Shown here: piece after piece, positions 6,500-13,846 of the stretch
How the letters are laid out: each line of letters begins with the position of its first letter
Position numbering within the stretch: position 1 is the stretch's first letter
DNA from: Chloroflexota bacterium
GTDB taxonomy: Bacteria > Chloroflexota > Anaerolineae > Caldilineales > Caldilineaceae
Assembly: GCA_003577005.1 (NCBI GenBank)
Contig: QEUW01000168.1
Coordinates: 1-15,054, forward strand
Length of the DNA stretch: 15,054 nt
Direction: 5' to 3'
Program-made: the position numbers and the translations under genes
Notes under the pieces: generated by a model
What the model was told of the DNA's origin: nothing
The model's input: only the letters and a program-made list of their open reading frames with translations
Database searches by the model: none

Positions 6500-7522
6500 C
6501 TAGTGGAGCAACACCAGGTCAGCTATGACGTAAGCATGGTCTGACTCAACCAAGCGCCCGCGCCAGGCGCCCGCCGCGCGCCAGGCGTCGTTGAAAAAGA
6601 TATGATCGATGCGCACAAAGGGAGGGACCCGGAGCGTAAGGTAACTGGCATTGGTAGGGAAGGTGAAACCCATTCCCCAGCCCGCCTCGGCAAAGGCGTT
6701 GCGCAGAAGTTGGTTCAGACGGCGGTAGTTTGGTTGGCGTTCAGTCGTGTTGAAATCTCCCAACATAATGAGTGGCCCCGGCGCCGCCGCAATCTGGTCG
6801 AGCAGCGCGCTGAAGTTTCCTGTCTGGTGAGCGTTGTCAAAGCGAGCAACACGTGGAATCGCCCGATGCTGATCAATGCTGATCATCGGGCTCCAAACGT
6901 GTGTGTTGAGCACAGTGACCTCCTGGCCATCGATATCCAGGGTTACCCGCATACAACGGCAACGCAGCACACCGGCATTGATCTCAAACGCACGGATCGG
7001 ATAACGGCTGAGGATTGCCAGACCTGACGCGCTACCGGCGCCGTACATCTGTTGGTACGGATACAGCACAGTTACTTCGTCGGCGAGGATGCGCGCAAGC
7101 GAATAGCTGATCTCTTGGAGTGCAACGAGGTCGGGTTGCTGCCGGGTGAGCAAGGCGCGAAATTCACCACTGTGGTCGTACGCCAGATGCGTATTCCAGG
7201 TCATGAAACGTACAACCGTCGCTCCGGGTTGTACGCGGCCCAGCCAGAGCCATCTGGGTAGCAATTGGGCGCCGTATTCGCTGGCGAAGAAGAGCAACGG
7301 CGCCACCAACATGAGCAGTGCGAGCCGGCTTCGTGCGATTGCGCCCAAAACCAGCAGCGGCAGCAACGGCAGATAAAACCATGAACCAAGCACCTCGCTC
7401 AAGGGAAGACGCCAATCACGGTCATACAATGGCGTGAGCAATAGAAGACGCCAGCAACAGTATCCAAGCAGATAGACAAACGCCAGACCAGACGCCAACC
7501 AACGAATCCAACGCAAAAGCAA
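6500..7522 (-). CDS. Membrane-anchored endonuclease/exonuclease/phosphatase (EEP) family protein
   Basis: 340 residues. Three hydrophobic segments (about 10-30, 45-62, 66-80) precede a soluble EEP domain (about 103-340). Family motifs occur in order: MTWNTH (N110), LVALQEI (metal ligand E137), GLAILSR, VTVLNTHVWSP (H208), LIMLGDFNT (D256, N258), RIDHIFF (D306) and SDHAYVIADL (D328, H329). The metal and catalytic residues of DNase I-like hydrolases are therefore intact. The substrate could be DNA, a phospholipid or an inositol phosphate; the three-helix N-terminus resembles many bacterial outward-facing EEP proteins. The start is TTG at 7522, with AGGA about 11 bases ahead; no ATG is available near it, so the exact start is uncertain. 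It is followed after 140 bases by the RNase gene, which seems to have its own promoter. Confidence 0.88.
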   Translation of the reverse strand: MLLRWIRWLASGLAFVYLLGYCCWRLLLLTPLYDRDWRLPLSEVLGSWFYLPLLPLLVLGAIARSRLALLMLVAPLLFFASEYGAQLLPRWLWLGRVQPGATVVRFMTWNTHLAYDHSGEFRALLTRQQPDLVALQEISYSLARILADEVTVLYPYQQMYGAGSASGLAILSRYPIRAFEINAGVLRCRCMRVTLDIDGQEVTVLNTHVWSPMISIDQHRAIPRVARFDNAHQTGNFSALLDQIAAAPGPLIMLGDFNTTERQPNYRRLNQLLRNAFAEAGWGMGFTFPTNASYLTLRVPPFVRIDHIFFNDAWRAAGAWRGRLVESDHAYVIADLVLLH

Positions 7523-7568
7523 TCTGTTTCACTTCCTGAGGCTAGAGAACGGATAATTTCGAGAGAGA

Positions 7569-7597
7569 TGCATCGCCACGGCTTGCGTGCGGATGCA
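7569..7597. terminator. Hairpin between the FmdB-like and EEP genes
   Basis: TGCATCGCCACG and CGTGCGGATGCA flank a 5-base loop and pair except for two central positions. It lies 8 bases beyond the FmdB-like gene's stop in its direction of transcription. No clear U-run follows, so a role in termination or transcript stability is only suggested. Confidence 0.3.
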
Positions 7598-7604
7598 CCA
7601 GAGC

Positions 7605-8006
7605 TTACTCCAACGCTTCGTTGGCTCCGGCGTCTTCTACACCATCGGCTAGTTGGGGCATTGCCTGCTCGATGGCGTCGGGGCTTTCACCCGCTTCGAG
7701 CCGGCCGATGACTTCGTTCATCTCAGGGTCGAGTGGCTCGCCCAGATCGTCGCTCATCTTACGCATGAAGTGGGCGAGCGCACGTGGGTCCTCGTTCTCC
7801 AATCCTGCGAGCAGCGATGGGTCCTCCATCCCATCCAGGCGGCTCTCTTCAGATTTTAGAACCGATACTCTGCTCACCAGGCGGCGCAGACGTTGGCCTT
7901 CGCAGACGGGGCAGTGGGCAGCCTCGTCGCTTGCTACGCTAAAGCTGCGAAAAAAGACACTAACCCGTTTGCGACAATCAAAGCAATAGTATTCATAAAT
8001 GGGCAT
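7605..8006 (-). CDS. FmdB-type zinc-ribbon protein
   Basis: 133 residues. The N-terminal 45 residues are a small zinc ribbon of the FmdB/CxxC-CxxC family: MPIYEYYCFDCRKRVSVFFR with Cys8/Cys11 and HCPVCEG with Cys32/Cys35. The rest is acidic and helical (GLENEDPRALAHFMRKMSDD and DPEMNEVIGRLEAGESPDAI), a tail commonly attached to this ribbon in Chloroflexota and related bacteria. FmdB was named as a putative regulator of formamidase genes, but the molecular role of most members is unknown. The start at 8006 has AGGAG 7-8 bases ahead. The gene diverges from guanylate kinase with a 183-base shared upstream region. Confidence 0.88.
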   Translation of the reverse strand: MPIYEYYCFDCRKRVSVFFRSFSVASDEAAHCPVCEGQRLRRLVSRVSVLKSEESRLDGMEDPSLLAGLENEDPRALAHFMRKMSDDLGEPLDPEMNEVIGRLEAGESPDAIEQAMPQLADGVEDAGANEALE

Positions 8007-8072
8007 AAGAGGCTCCTACTTTTTCTTTGCACCGGGCAGATTTCCGCACCAGGTCCAATGTGCGTATACTTT

Positions 8073-8088
8073 GATGATTAGCATCATC
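8073..8088. promoter_or_regulatory. Dyad GATGAT-N4-ATCATC in the divergent gap
   Basis: A perfect 6-bp inverted repeat with a 4-base spacer sits between the divergent FmdB-like and guanylate kinase genes. Next to it is GTATAC (8064-8069), which could be part of a minus-strand -10 box. It may be an operator. No convincing -35 box was found on either strand. Confidence 0.25.
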
Positions 8089-8189
8089 GGACACGGCAAA
8101 AACTGGCGTTGTGGTTGTGTACCCGTGCCGGTGTAAGCAACCAGCGTTTCTGACCGATTATACCCGGCGCCGAGGATGAGGAGCAAACG

Positions 8190-8840
8190 GTGACGCCACT
8201 CTCCGACCGTGATCATGAGATCGATGCGATTTATGCCCGCTTGAACCGGCCCAAGCCTCTGTTGGTGGTAATTTCGGGTCCTAGCGGCGTGGGTAAAGAT
8301 GCGACACTGCAGTTGTTGAAACAGAGCAATTTTCCCTTCTATTTTGTTGTAACAGCGACGACACGGCCCAAACGGCCCAATGAAATCGATGGCGAAGACT
8401 ATCACTTTGTCTCAGTCGGTGAGTTTGCCGAGATGATCGAGCAGGGGGAGCTGCTCGAGTACGCAGTCGTCTACGGCGACTACAAGGGCATTCCCAAAAA
8501 ACATGTGCGCGAGGCGCTGGCCAGCGGGCGAGATGTAATCATGCGCATCGATGTCCAGGGGGCGGCCACGATCCGCAAACTGGTGCCTAATGCGGTGACT
8601 ATCTTCCTCACTGCCGAAAGCGAAGAGGAACTGGTGCGCCGCCTGGAAGAACGCAAGACCGAAGACCCCGACAAGCTCAAGATGCGCATCGTCACGGCGC
8701 GGCAGGAGTTGAAACGTATTGTCGAATTCGATTACGTGGTGATGAACCGGATGCACCAGTTGGATGAGACGGTCAGTCAGGTGGCGAGCATCATTACGGC
8801 TGAGAAGAGCCGGGTGGATTGGTCGCCGGTGGTGCTGTGA
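8190..8840 (+). CDS. gmk: Guanylate kinase
   Basis: 216 residues, the usual size. It phosphorylates GMP to GDP with ATP in the cytoplasm. The P-loop GPSGVGKD is at 30-37; the GMP-binding region TTRPKRPNEIDGEDYHFVS is at 57-75; then ELLEYAVVYGDYKGIPKKHV (88-106) and VIMRIDVQGA, and the lid-type segment RRLEERKTEDPDKLKMRI. The P-loop ends in Asp instead of the usual Ser/Thr, a variant I recall from related bacteria; the rest of the site is intact. The start is GTG at 8190, supported by AGGAG 6 bases upstream; no better ATG exists. About 20 residues precede the kinase core. The gene is followed by a rhomboid gene across a heptamer repeat that includes its own stop codon. Confidence 0.95.
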   Translation: MTPLSDRDHEIDAIYARLNRPKPLLVVISGPSGVGKDATLQLLKQSNFPFYFVVTATTRPKRPNEIDGEDYHFVSVGEFAEMIEQGELLEYAVVYGDYKGIPKKHVREALASGRDVIMRIDVQGAATIRKLVPNAVTIFLTAESEEELVRRLEERKTEDPDKLKMRIVTARQELKRIVEFDYVVMNRMHQLDETVSQVASIITAEKSRVDWSPVVL

Positions 8841-8906
8841 TTCGTAATGCGTGATTCGTAATGCGTGATTCGTAATGCGTGATTCGTAATGCGTAATGAG
8901 TGAATC
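8837..8906. repeat. Ten tandem heptamers spanning gmk stop and rhomboid start
   Basis: GTGATTC and GTAATGC alternate four times without interruption (8837-8892), then GTAATGA and GTGAATC follow. The array contains the TGA stop of guanylate kinase (8838-8840), the whole intergenic gap, and the ATG of the rhomboid gene (8896-8898) with its first codons. The unit matches the heptamers of 3552-3600. Confidence 0.95.
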
Positions 8907-9729
8907 TGTGAACTATACCCGACCAGAGCGCGAGCCGGATGAGTCTGCAACAGAAGAAAGAGCATATTCTTCGTTGCGACCGCAGTTTTTTATTCCCATC
9001 GCCTCGCCGGTGTGGGCGCGCACGCTATTGGTCATCAACCTGGTGGTCTTTGTCGCCATGATCGTCTACGGCGTCCTGGTCTACGATGACTGGGATGGCA
9101 CGACCAATTCGCTGGTGCTGACGACCTTTGGCATGAAGGTAAACAACCTGGTGGCGAGCGGCCAGACGTGGCGCCTCTTTACGGCCATGTTTCTCCATAT
9201 TGGCGTGCTCCACCTCCTGTCCAACCTTTATGCGCTGCACATGTTGGGTCCGCTGGTAGAAGGCTATTATGGGCACGCCCGCTTTCTAGCGATCTATCTT
9301 GTAGGTGGGCTCACGGGCAGCGTGGCAAGTTACGCTTTTTCGCCTGCATCATCGGCCGGGGCATCGGGTGCTATCTTCGCCTTGATTGGCGCTACGACGG
9401 TCTATTTCCTGCGCTACCGGGACAATTTTGGCGCCCGTGGCCGCGCCATCGTGCAGAACATGTTTCTCATCATCGCCATCAACCTGGTCTTTGGCTTGAG
9501 TGTGGCCTTTATCGACAACTGGGGCCACATGGGCGGGCTATTCGGTGGTGCGGTGCTGGCCTGGGCGCTACTCCCGCGCTACCGGCCGCCGCAGACCGTG
9601 CGCCTGGGGCCCCAGCCCATCGAAGAAGAGCCCCGCACAGTTCAGGAGATCGGCTGGGTCGTCCTGGGGCTGGCCGGACTCTGGTTTGCGGTGCAGGCGG
9701 TGACAAACGCCCGTCTGACCCCGTTTTGA
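8896..9729 (+). CDS. Rhomboid family intramembrane serine protease
   Basis: 277 residues. A charged cytoplasmic N-terminus (1-38) precedes about six membrane helices. The family signatures are present: WRLFTAMFLHIGVLHLLSNL (92-111) with the H106-x3-N110 pair, the catalytic serine S157 in SSAGASGAIFALIG (152-165), and the partner histidine H211 in NWGHMGGLFGGAVLAW (208-223). The Ser-His dyad is complete, so an active protease that cuts within membranes is expected; its substrates cannot be told. The ATG at 8896 lies inside the heptamer array and has no Shine-Dalgarno; a TAA in the same frame occurs three codons upstream, so it is the first possible start. Coupling to gmk or weak initiation is likely. 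MalQ follows after 11 bases. Confidence 0.93.
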   Translation: MSESVNYTRPEREPDESATEERAYSSLRPQFFIPIASPVWARTLLVINLVVFVAMIVYGVLVYDDWDGTTNSLVLTTFGMKVNNLVASGQTWRLFTAMFLHIGVLHLLSNLYALHMLGPLVEGYYGHARFLAIYLVGGLTGSVASYAFSPASSAGASGAIFALIGATTVYFLRYRDNFGARGRAIVQNMFLIIAINLVFGLSVAFIDNWGHMGGLFGGAVLAWALLPRYRPPQTVRLGPQPIEEEPRTVQEIGWVVLGLAGLWFAVQAVTNARLTPF

Positions 9730-9740
9730 TAGGATGAACC

Positions 9741-11309
9741 ATGGACTATCAACGGCACAGCGGCATCTTGCTCCACCCTACCTCGCTGCCCGGTCGCTAT
9801 GGCATCGGCAGCTTCAACCAGGCGGCGTACGATTGGGTCGATCTGCTCGACCGGACGCGCCAGACGCTCTGGCAAGTGCTACCGCTCGGTCCCACCGGTT
9901 ATGGCGACAGCCCGTATCAGAGTTTTAGCTCATTTGCAGGCAATCCCTATCTGATCAGCCTGGAAGAAGTGGTGCAGATGGGCCTGATCGACCAGCAGAC
10001 ACTCGACCAGGCCCCTGCTTTTCCCCATGACCGTGTCGACTTCGGTGCGATCTACCGCTGGAAGCTGCCGCTGTTGCGCGCCGCTGCGGCCTCGTTCGCT
10101 GACCGCGCCACGCCCGACCAGGCCGCCGAGTTTGCGGGCTTCATCGCCGACCAGGCCGGCTGGCTCGATGATTTCGCCCTCTTTATGGCGCTCAAAGATG
10201 CGCACGGCGGCGCCCCATGGAACCAGTGGGAAATGCCGCTGCGCAGCCGCCAGACCGCAGCCCTCGCCGCAGCCCGCAAAGAGCACGCCGCCGCCATCCA
10301 TGCTCACCAGTTCAACCAATGGCTTTTCTACCGCCAGTGGCTGCGGCTCAAAGGCTACGCCAACGCCAAAGGCATCCGGGTTATTGGCGACATCCCCATT
10401 TTTGTGGCGATGGACAGCGCCGACGCCTGGGCCAATCCCGAAGCATTCTATCTGGACGACGAATACCAGCCGACCGTTGTGGCCGGCGTGCCACCCGATT
10501 ACTTTAGCGCCACGGGCCAGCTTTGGGGCAACCCGCTCTACCGTTGGCAGGCGCTGCAGCAGACTGGCTATGCCTGGTGGCTGCGGCGCATCGAGGCGGC
10601 ACTCCGGCTGTACGACCTGGTGCGTATCGACCACTTCCGCGGTTTTGCCGGCTACTGGGAGGTGCCTGCTGGTGAGACGACCGCAATCAATGGCCGTTGG
10701 GTGCCCGCCCCAGGCGCAGATTTCTTCTGCACAGTGCAAGCGCAATTGGGCGAATTGCCCATCATCGCCGAAGATCTGGGGGAGATCACGCCTGATGTCA
10801 TCGAACTGCGCAACCAGTTTGGCCTGCCCGGCATGAAGATCCTCCAGTTTGCCTTTAGCACCGACGCCAGCGACAAATTTCTGCCACACAACCACGACCG
10901 CAACTTTGTCGTCTATACCGGCACCCACGACAACGATACGACAGTAGGCTGGTATCAGCGGAGCGCCACTGACCACGAACGGGACCACTTCCGCCGCTAT
11001 CTCCGCACCGACGGCCACGACCCGGCCTGGACGATGATCGACGCCGCCTTCCGCAGCGTGGCGATGATGGCGGTCGTGCCGCTGCAAGATCTGTTGAGCC
11101 TGGACAGCGAAGCGCGCATGAACCTCCCCGGTCGCGCTGAGGGAAACTGGACCTGGCGTTTTGTGCCGGAACAGCTCGCCGACCACATCGTAAACCGTCT
11201 GCACGAGACAACCCTGCTCTATGGCCGTGACCCCAAGATCTACGAAGGCAAAGCTCCTGAGGCCGGTGGCCAATCTGGCCAGGAGGCAAAAGGGATAGGC
11301 GGCGTCTAA
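9741..11309 (+). CDS. malQ: 4-alpha-glucanotransferase (amylomaltase)
   Basis: 522 residues, close to the roughly 500 of bacterial amylomaltases (GH77). It moves alpha-1,4-glucan segments between malto-oligosaccharides in the cytoplasm, in glycogen or maltodextrin metabolism. The N-terminus RHSGILLHPTSLPGRYGIGS (5-24) and LPLGPTGYGDSPYQSFSSFA (49-68) are GH77 hallmarks. The catalytic triad is visible: nucleophile D297 in RIDHFRGF, acid/base E344 in IIAEDLGEI, and D397 in GTHDNDTTVGW. The start has AGGA 7 bases ahead. The last 20 or so residues are Gly/Ala-rich and look unstructured. It sits 11 bases behind the rhomboid gene and probably shares its transcript. A link in function to the sugar importer at 1602-5076 is possible but not shown. 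Confidence 0.96.
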   Translation: MDYQRHSGILLHPTSLPGRYGIGSFNQAAYDWVDLLDRTRQTLWQVLPLGPTGYGDSPYQSFSSFAGNPYLISLEEVVQMGLIDQQTLDQAPAFPHDRVDFGAIYRWKLPLLRAAAASFADRATPDQAAEFAGFIADQAGWLDDFALFMALKDAHGGAPWNQWEMPLRSRQTAALAAARKEHAAAIHAHQFNQWLFYRQWLRLKGYANAKGIRVIGDIPIFVAMDSADAWANPEAFYLDDEYQPTVVAGVPPDYFSATGQLWGNPLYRWQALQQTGYAWWLRRIEAALRLYDLVRIDHFRGFAGYWEVPAGETTAINGRWVPAPGADFFCTVQAQLGELPIIAEDLGEITPDVIELRNQFGLPGMKILQFAFSTDASDKFLPHNHDRNFVVYTGTHDNDTTVGWYQRSATDHERDHFRRYLRTDGHDPAWTMIDAAFRSVAMMAVVPLQDLLSLDSEARMNLPGRAEGNWTWRFVPEQLADHIVNRLHETTLLYGRDPKIYEGKAPEAGGQSGQEAKGIGGV

Positions 11310-11320
11310 CAATTCTGCGA

Positions 11321-11349
11321 TTGTAATCGTAGGAAATCTATGTTAATCT
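11321..11349 (+). promoter_or_regulatory. Possible promoter of the PucC-like gene, leaderless type
   Basis: TTGTAA (11321-11326), a 17-base spacer and TAATCT (11344-11349) end seven bases ahead of the ATG at 11357. The start codon has no Shine-Dalgarno, so transcription would begin at or just before the ATG. This is the second such arrangement in the window. Confidence 0.4.
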
Positions 11350-11356
11350 ACGGTTC

Positions 11357-12664
11357 ATGAATTGGAAGAAAGTTGCGCAGCTTTCGCTCGTCCATGTGGG
11401 CGTATCGATCACCGTAGTGCCGGTGACAAGCACGCTCAACCGCATCATGATCGCCGACATGAACCTGTCGGCGTTATTTGTGGGTGTGTTGGTGGCGCTG
11501 CCGTATCTGCTCTCTCCCCTCCAGGTGGTCATCGGCCACTGGGCGGACCGTCACCCGCTTTGGGGGCGCCATCGTACGCCGTGGGTTGTGGTGGGCGGGC
11601 TGATGGCTGCGTTTGGGAGCTATCTGACGCCGCACGCGGTCTATCTATTAGAGCACAACTATGCGCTCGGTCTGCTGGCGGCGGTGGGTAGCTTTGTCGT
11701 TTGGGGGATGGGGGTAAACATTGCCTCCGTAAGCTACCTTTCGCTCGTCAGCGAACTGACCGACGAGAACAGCAACTGGCGCAGCCGCGCGGTCAGCGTC
11801 ATGTGGACAGCGATGATCCTCTCGACCATCGTCACAGCTATCGGGTTGTCGAGCCTGCTGGAGCCTTACAGCGAAGCTGCGCTCTATACGGCGTTTGGAG
11901 CCGTGTGGCTGGTGGCCTGCTTCTGTGTGCTGGTGGGGTCTGCCGGACTGGAGCCGCCCGCTACGGCCAACCGCCAGGTGCAACACCGGGCAGACAACCC
12001 ATTGGTTGCCTTTCGCGTCCTGGCCCACAACCCCACAGCGCATCGATTTTTTGTCTACTTGCTGGTGGTGCTGGTCAGCATCCATGCCCAGGATGTATTG
12101 TTGGAGCCGTTTGGGGCCGAGGCGTTGGCGTTGCCGGTGGCGATGACCTCGCGCTTGACCTCCATTTGGGGCGTGGGTCTTTTTTTGACGTTGATCGGCG
12201 GTTTACCACTCGTACGGCGCTGGGGAAAAAAGCCCAGCGCCCATGTGGGCGCACTCGTGACGGCGTTGGCCTTTGCCTTGATCATCGCCACGGGTGTAGC
12301 CGGGCAACCATCGCTCTTTATGGCTTCGGTCTTTTTGCTTGGTCTGGGCGGCGGGCTGATGACGGTCAGCAATCTGAGTTTTATGTTGGATATGACCGTA
12401 CCCCAGGCGGCGGGGCTCTATATGGGCGCCTGGGGGGTGGCAAACTTTACCGGCCAGGCGGTTGGCAATATTGTCAGCGGTTTGGTGCGCGACCTGCTGT
12501 ATTGGCTGACGGGGAGTGCTATCCTTGGTTACGTGGTGGTCTTTGGGCTTGAAGTCCTCGGGCTGCTGGCGGCGGTCTGGCTCCTGCGCACAATTTCGGT
12601 GGAAGAGTTCCGTCGCGCTGCCGAGGTGCGTTTGGCCGACGTGGTGGCGTTAGCCGCTGATTGA
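11357..12664 (+). CDS. PucC/BCD-family major facilitator protein
   Basis: 435 residues with about 12 membrane helices. The N-terminal block STLNRIMIADMNL (25-37), the loop IGHWADRHPLWGRHRTPW (59-76) and especially QDVLLEPFGAEALALPVAMT (245-264) match the bacteriochlorophyll-delivery (BCD) family that includes PucC and LhaA. A glycine-rich segment (GLGGGLMTVSNLSFMLDM) and a helix with GLYMGAWGVANFTGQAVGN complete the pattern. In phototrophs PucC helps assemble light-harvesting complexes. Here no photosynthesis gene is nearby, so the cargo may be another tetrapyrrole or hydrophobic cofactor; this is inference. The start ATG at 11357 is the first in frame after the malQ stop, 47 bases away. Confidence 0.87.
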   Translation: MNWKKVAQLSLVHVGVSITVVPVTSTLNRIMIADMNLSALFVGVLVALPYLLSPLQVVIGHWADRHPLWGRHRTPWVVVGGLMAAFGSYLTPHAVYLLEHNYALGLLAAVGSFVVWGMGVNIASVSYLSLVSELTDENSNWRSRAVSVMWTAMILSTIVTAIGLSSLLEPYSEAALYTAFGAVWLVACFCVLVGSAGLEPPATANRQVQHRADNPLVAFRVLAHNPTAHRFFVYLLVVLVSIHAQDVLLEPFGAEALALPVAMTSRLTSIWGVGLFLTLIGGLPLVRRWGKKPSAHVGALVTALAFALIIATGVAGQPSLFMASVFLLGLGGGLMTVSNLSFMLDMTVPQAAGLYMGAWGVANFTGQAVGNIVSGLVRDLLYWLTGSAILGYVVVFGLEVLGLLAAVWLLRTISVEEFRRAAEVRLADVVALAAD

Positions 12665-12698
12665 AGGGAAGCTAGCTTGCATCGTACCGGAGGCGGTA

Positions 12699-12707
12699 TG
12701 ATACACT
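12699..12707 (+). promoter_or_regulatory. Possible extended -10 promoter
   Basis: TG-A-TACACT (12699-12707) looks like an extended -10 element, with TTGCAT (12677-12682) 19 bases before the -10 hexamer. It would give a leader of about 30 bases ahead of the small gene at 12743. Confidence 0.35.
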
Positions 12708-12742
12708 TTGGACAGATTCGTTTTAGAAGTGAGGTGTAGCGA

Positions 12743-13048
12743 ATGTACAAGGTGCTGATCAGCTATGACATGCAGCCCGGCAAAGAACAGGAATGCCAGG
12801 AATACCTAATCAATAAACTGGCACCTGGTCTGGCGCGTATGGGTTTTCGCATTGCTGATGTATGGTATACAATCTGGGGATCTTCGCCTCAGATCTTGAG
12901 CGGTGGCATGTTGGAAGATCTGGACCAAGTCCAGCGTATCTTCCTCTCTGACTCGTGGGATCAACTTGCCCATGGGATGCGGGCGCTCACCGACAACTTT
13001 CAGGTACGCGTGGTCAAGAGCCGCGATGACCAATTTAGCATCAATTGA
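12743..13048 (+). CDS. Small protein, predicted dimeric alpha/beta-barrel fold
   Basis: 101 residues, no family named with certainty. The layout is strand (YKVLISYDM), helix (PGKEQECQEYLINKLAPGLAR), strand (FRIADVWYTIWG), a loop, strand (ILSGGMLEDL), helix (DQVQRIFLSDSWDQLAHGMRAL) and strand (FQVRVVKS). This fits a ferredoxin-like half of a dimeric alpha/beta barrel, as in antibiotic-monooxygenase or stress-response barrel proteins. I see no metal or cofactor site. No signal or membrane segment occurs, so it is cytoplasmic. The start has GAGGTG at 6 bases, and the gene probably stands alone, between a promoter and a strong terminator. Confidence 0.82.
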   Translation: MYKVLISYDMQPGKEQECQEYLINKLAPGLARMGFRIADVWYTIWGSSPQILSGGMLEDLDQVQRIFLSDSWDQLAHGMRALTDNFQVRVVKSRDDQFSIN

Positions 13049-13089
13049 GCCGCCGGCTACACCCGGCCATCACTCACGAAGCAGGTTGC

Positions 13090-13123
13090 AAGAGCGTCAT
13101 ACTAGAATGGCGCTCTTTGTTTT
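13090..13123 (+). terminator. Intrinsic terminator after the small barrel gene
   Basis: AAGAGCGTCAT (13090-13100), a 6-base loop, and ATGGCGCTCTT (13107-13117) form an 11-bp stem with one G-T pair, followed at once by a T-rich tail (TGTTTT). The tail ends where the next gene's first possible ATG begins at 13124. Confidence 0.85.
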
Positions 13124-13831
13124 ATGAATTGTGTTATGGACAACAAGCTGCACGCTCAGGCGACAAAACCGCTGGCCCTAGTTGTCTTTCTCGAAAATGT
13201 AGGCCACATCCACGGCATCCCGTTGGCCCGTTGGATGATGGCCCTGATCGACTGGTGTACCGAAGAATATGCCAAATTGCTCCTGCGCATCCACGGCGCC
13301 TACCGCCGCTACGACCGGGTGGTCATTCTGGAGGATGAGCGTGCCACCGGCCCCGAACTGGTCCAGGCGCTGATCGAGACCAGCCGCACCCATCGCGTCG
13401 ATGTGCTGCTGCTGGTGCATGGCCACCGTGAGTGCCTGGTTGGCTACAAGAACCGCGCCCTGGTGGGGTTGGAGACCTTTGGCCCGCTGCTGAAAGCCTA
13501 CCAGCAAAACTCTTCCCTGCTCGACCTACGTATGGTCTATGGGCTAAATTGTTATGGGGTCACGCTGGCGCCGGTTTGGCTGGGGTTGGGCGCCCAGGTG
13601 GTGAACGGAGCCGTAGGGGTCAACTGGTTTCCTGAACCGAGTCTATCGGTCTTTTTGTACCAGTGGCTGCGGGGCCGGCCCTACAGCCAGGCTGTGGTGG
13701 CAAGCAACCGGTGGGCAAACCGGGTGTGGCGACGGATCCTGCGACCCTGGACAAAGGCCGCCGAGCACCCCTGGCTCTTGAGCAGCCGGCAAACGGTCTC
13801 CGGTCACGATGATATCACGATTGATTCTTGA
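13124..13831 (+). CDS. Uncharacterised protein with caspase-like (clan CD) His/Cys pattern
   Basis: 235 residues; I know no family name. After a short tail, ALVVFLENVGHIHG (18-31) begins an alternating strand/helix protein. Strand DVLLLVHGHRE (93-103) ends in His99-Gly, and strand LDLRMVYGLNCYG (133-145) ends in Cys143, 44 residues later. AQVVNGAVGVNW (157-168) follows. Strand-HG, strand-C-x-G, then a Gly-rich 'Ga..V.G..W' segment is the order in caspase, CHAT and legumain-type cysteine peptidases. This is pattern reading, not a search result. An alternative is an unrelated Rossmann-like protein. The C-terminus is basic and aromatic with no clear membrane helix. Start choice is uncertain: ATG 13124 touches the terminator and ATG 13136 is the next; neither has a Shine-Dalgarno. 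Confidence 0.75.
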   Translation: MNCVMDNKLHAQATKPLALVVFLENVGHIHGIPLARWMMALIDWCTEEYAKLLLRIHGAYRRYDRVVILEDERATGPELVQALIETSRTHRVDVLLLVHGHRECLVGYKNRALVGLETFGPLLKAYQQNSSLLDLRMVYGLNCYGVTLAPVWLGLGAQVVNGAVGVNWFPEPSLSVFLYQWLRGRPYSQAVVASNRWANRVWRRILRPWTKAAEHPWLLSSRQTVSGHDDITIDS

Positions 13832-13846
13832 CCCTTGGGACATGAC

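Noticed and set aside
8277..8300. Guanylate kinase P-loop ending in GKD taken as a loss of function
   Set aside because: The rest of the active site is intact and I recall the same variant in related bacteria, so it is more likely a lineage trait.
8837..8906. A CRISPR array
   Set aside because: The units are 7 bases and contiguous, with no spacers, and no cas gene is near.
9930..11312. A 460-codon open frame on the minus strand opposite malQ
   Set aside because: It mirrors malQ, whose catalytic motifs are intact; the antisense product shows no known motif and is explained by GC-rich codon use.
11701..12552. A 283-codon frame in another phase inside the PucC-like gene
   Set aside because: It is the alternative frame of a gene with clear family motifs, and the product is not membrane-like.
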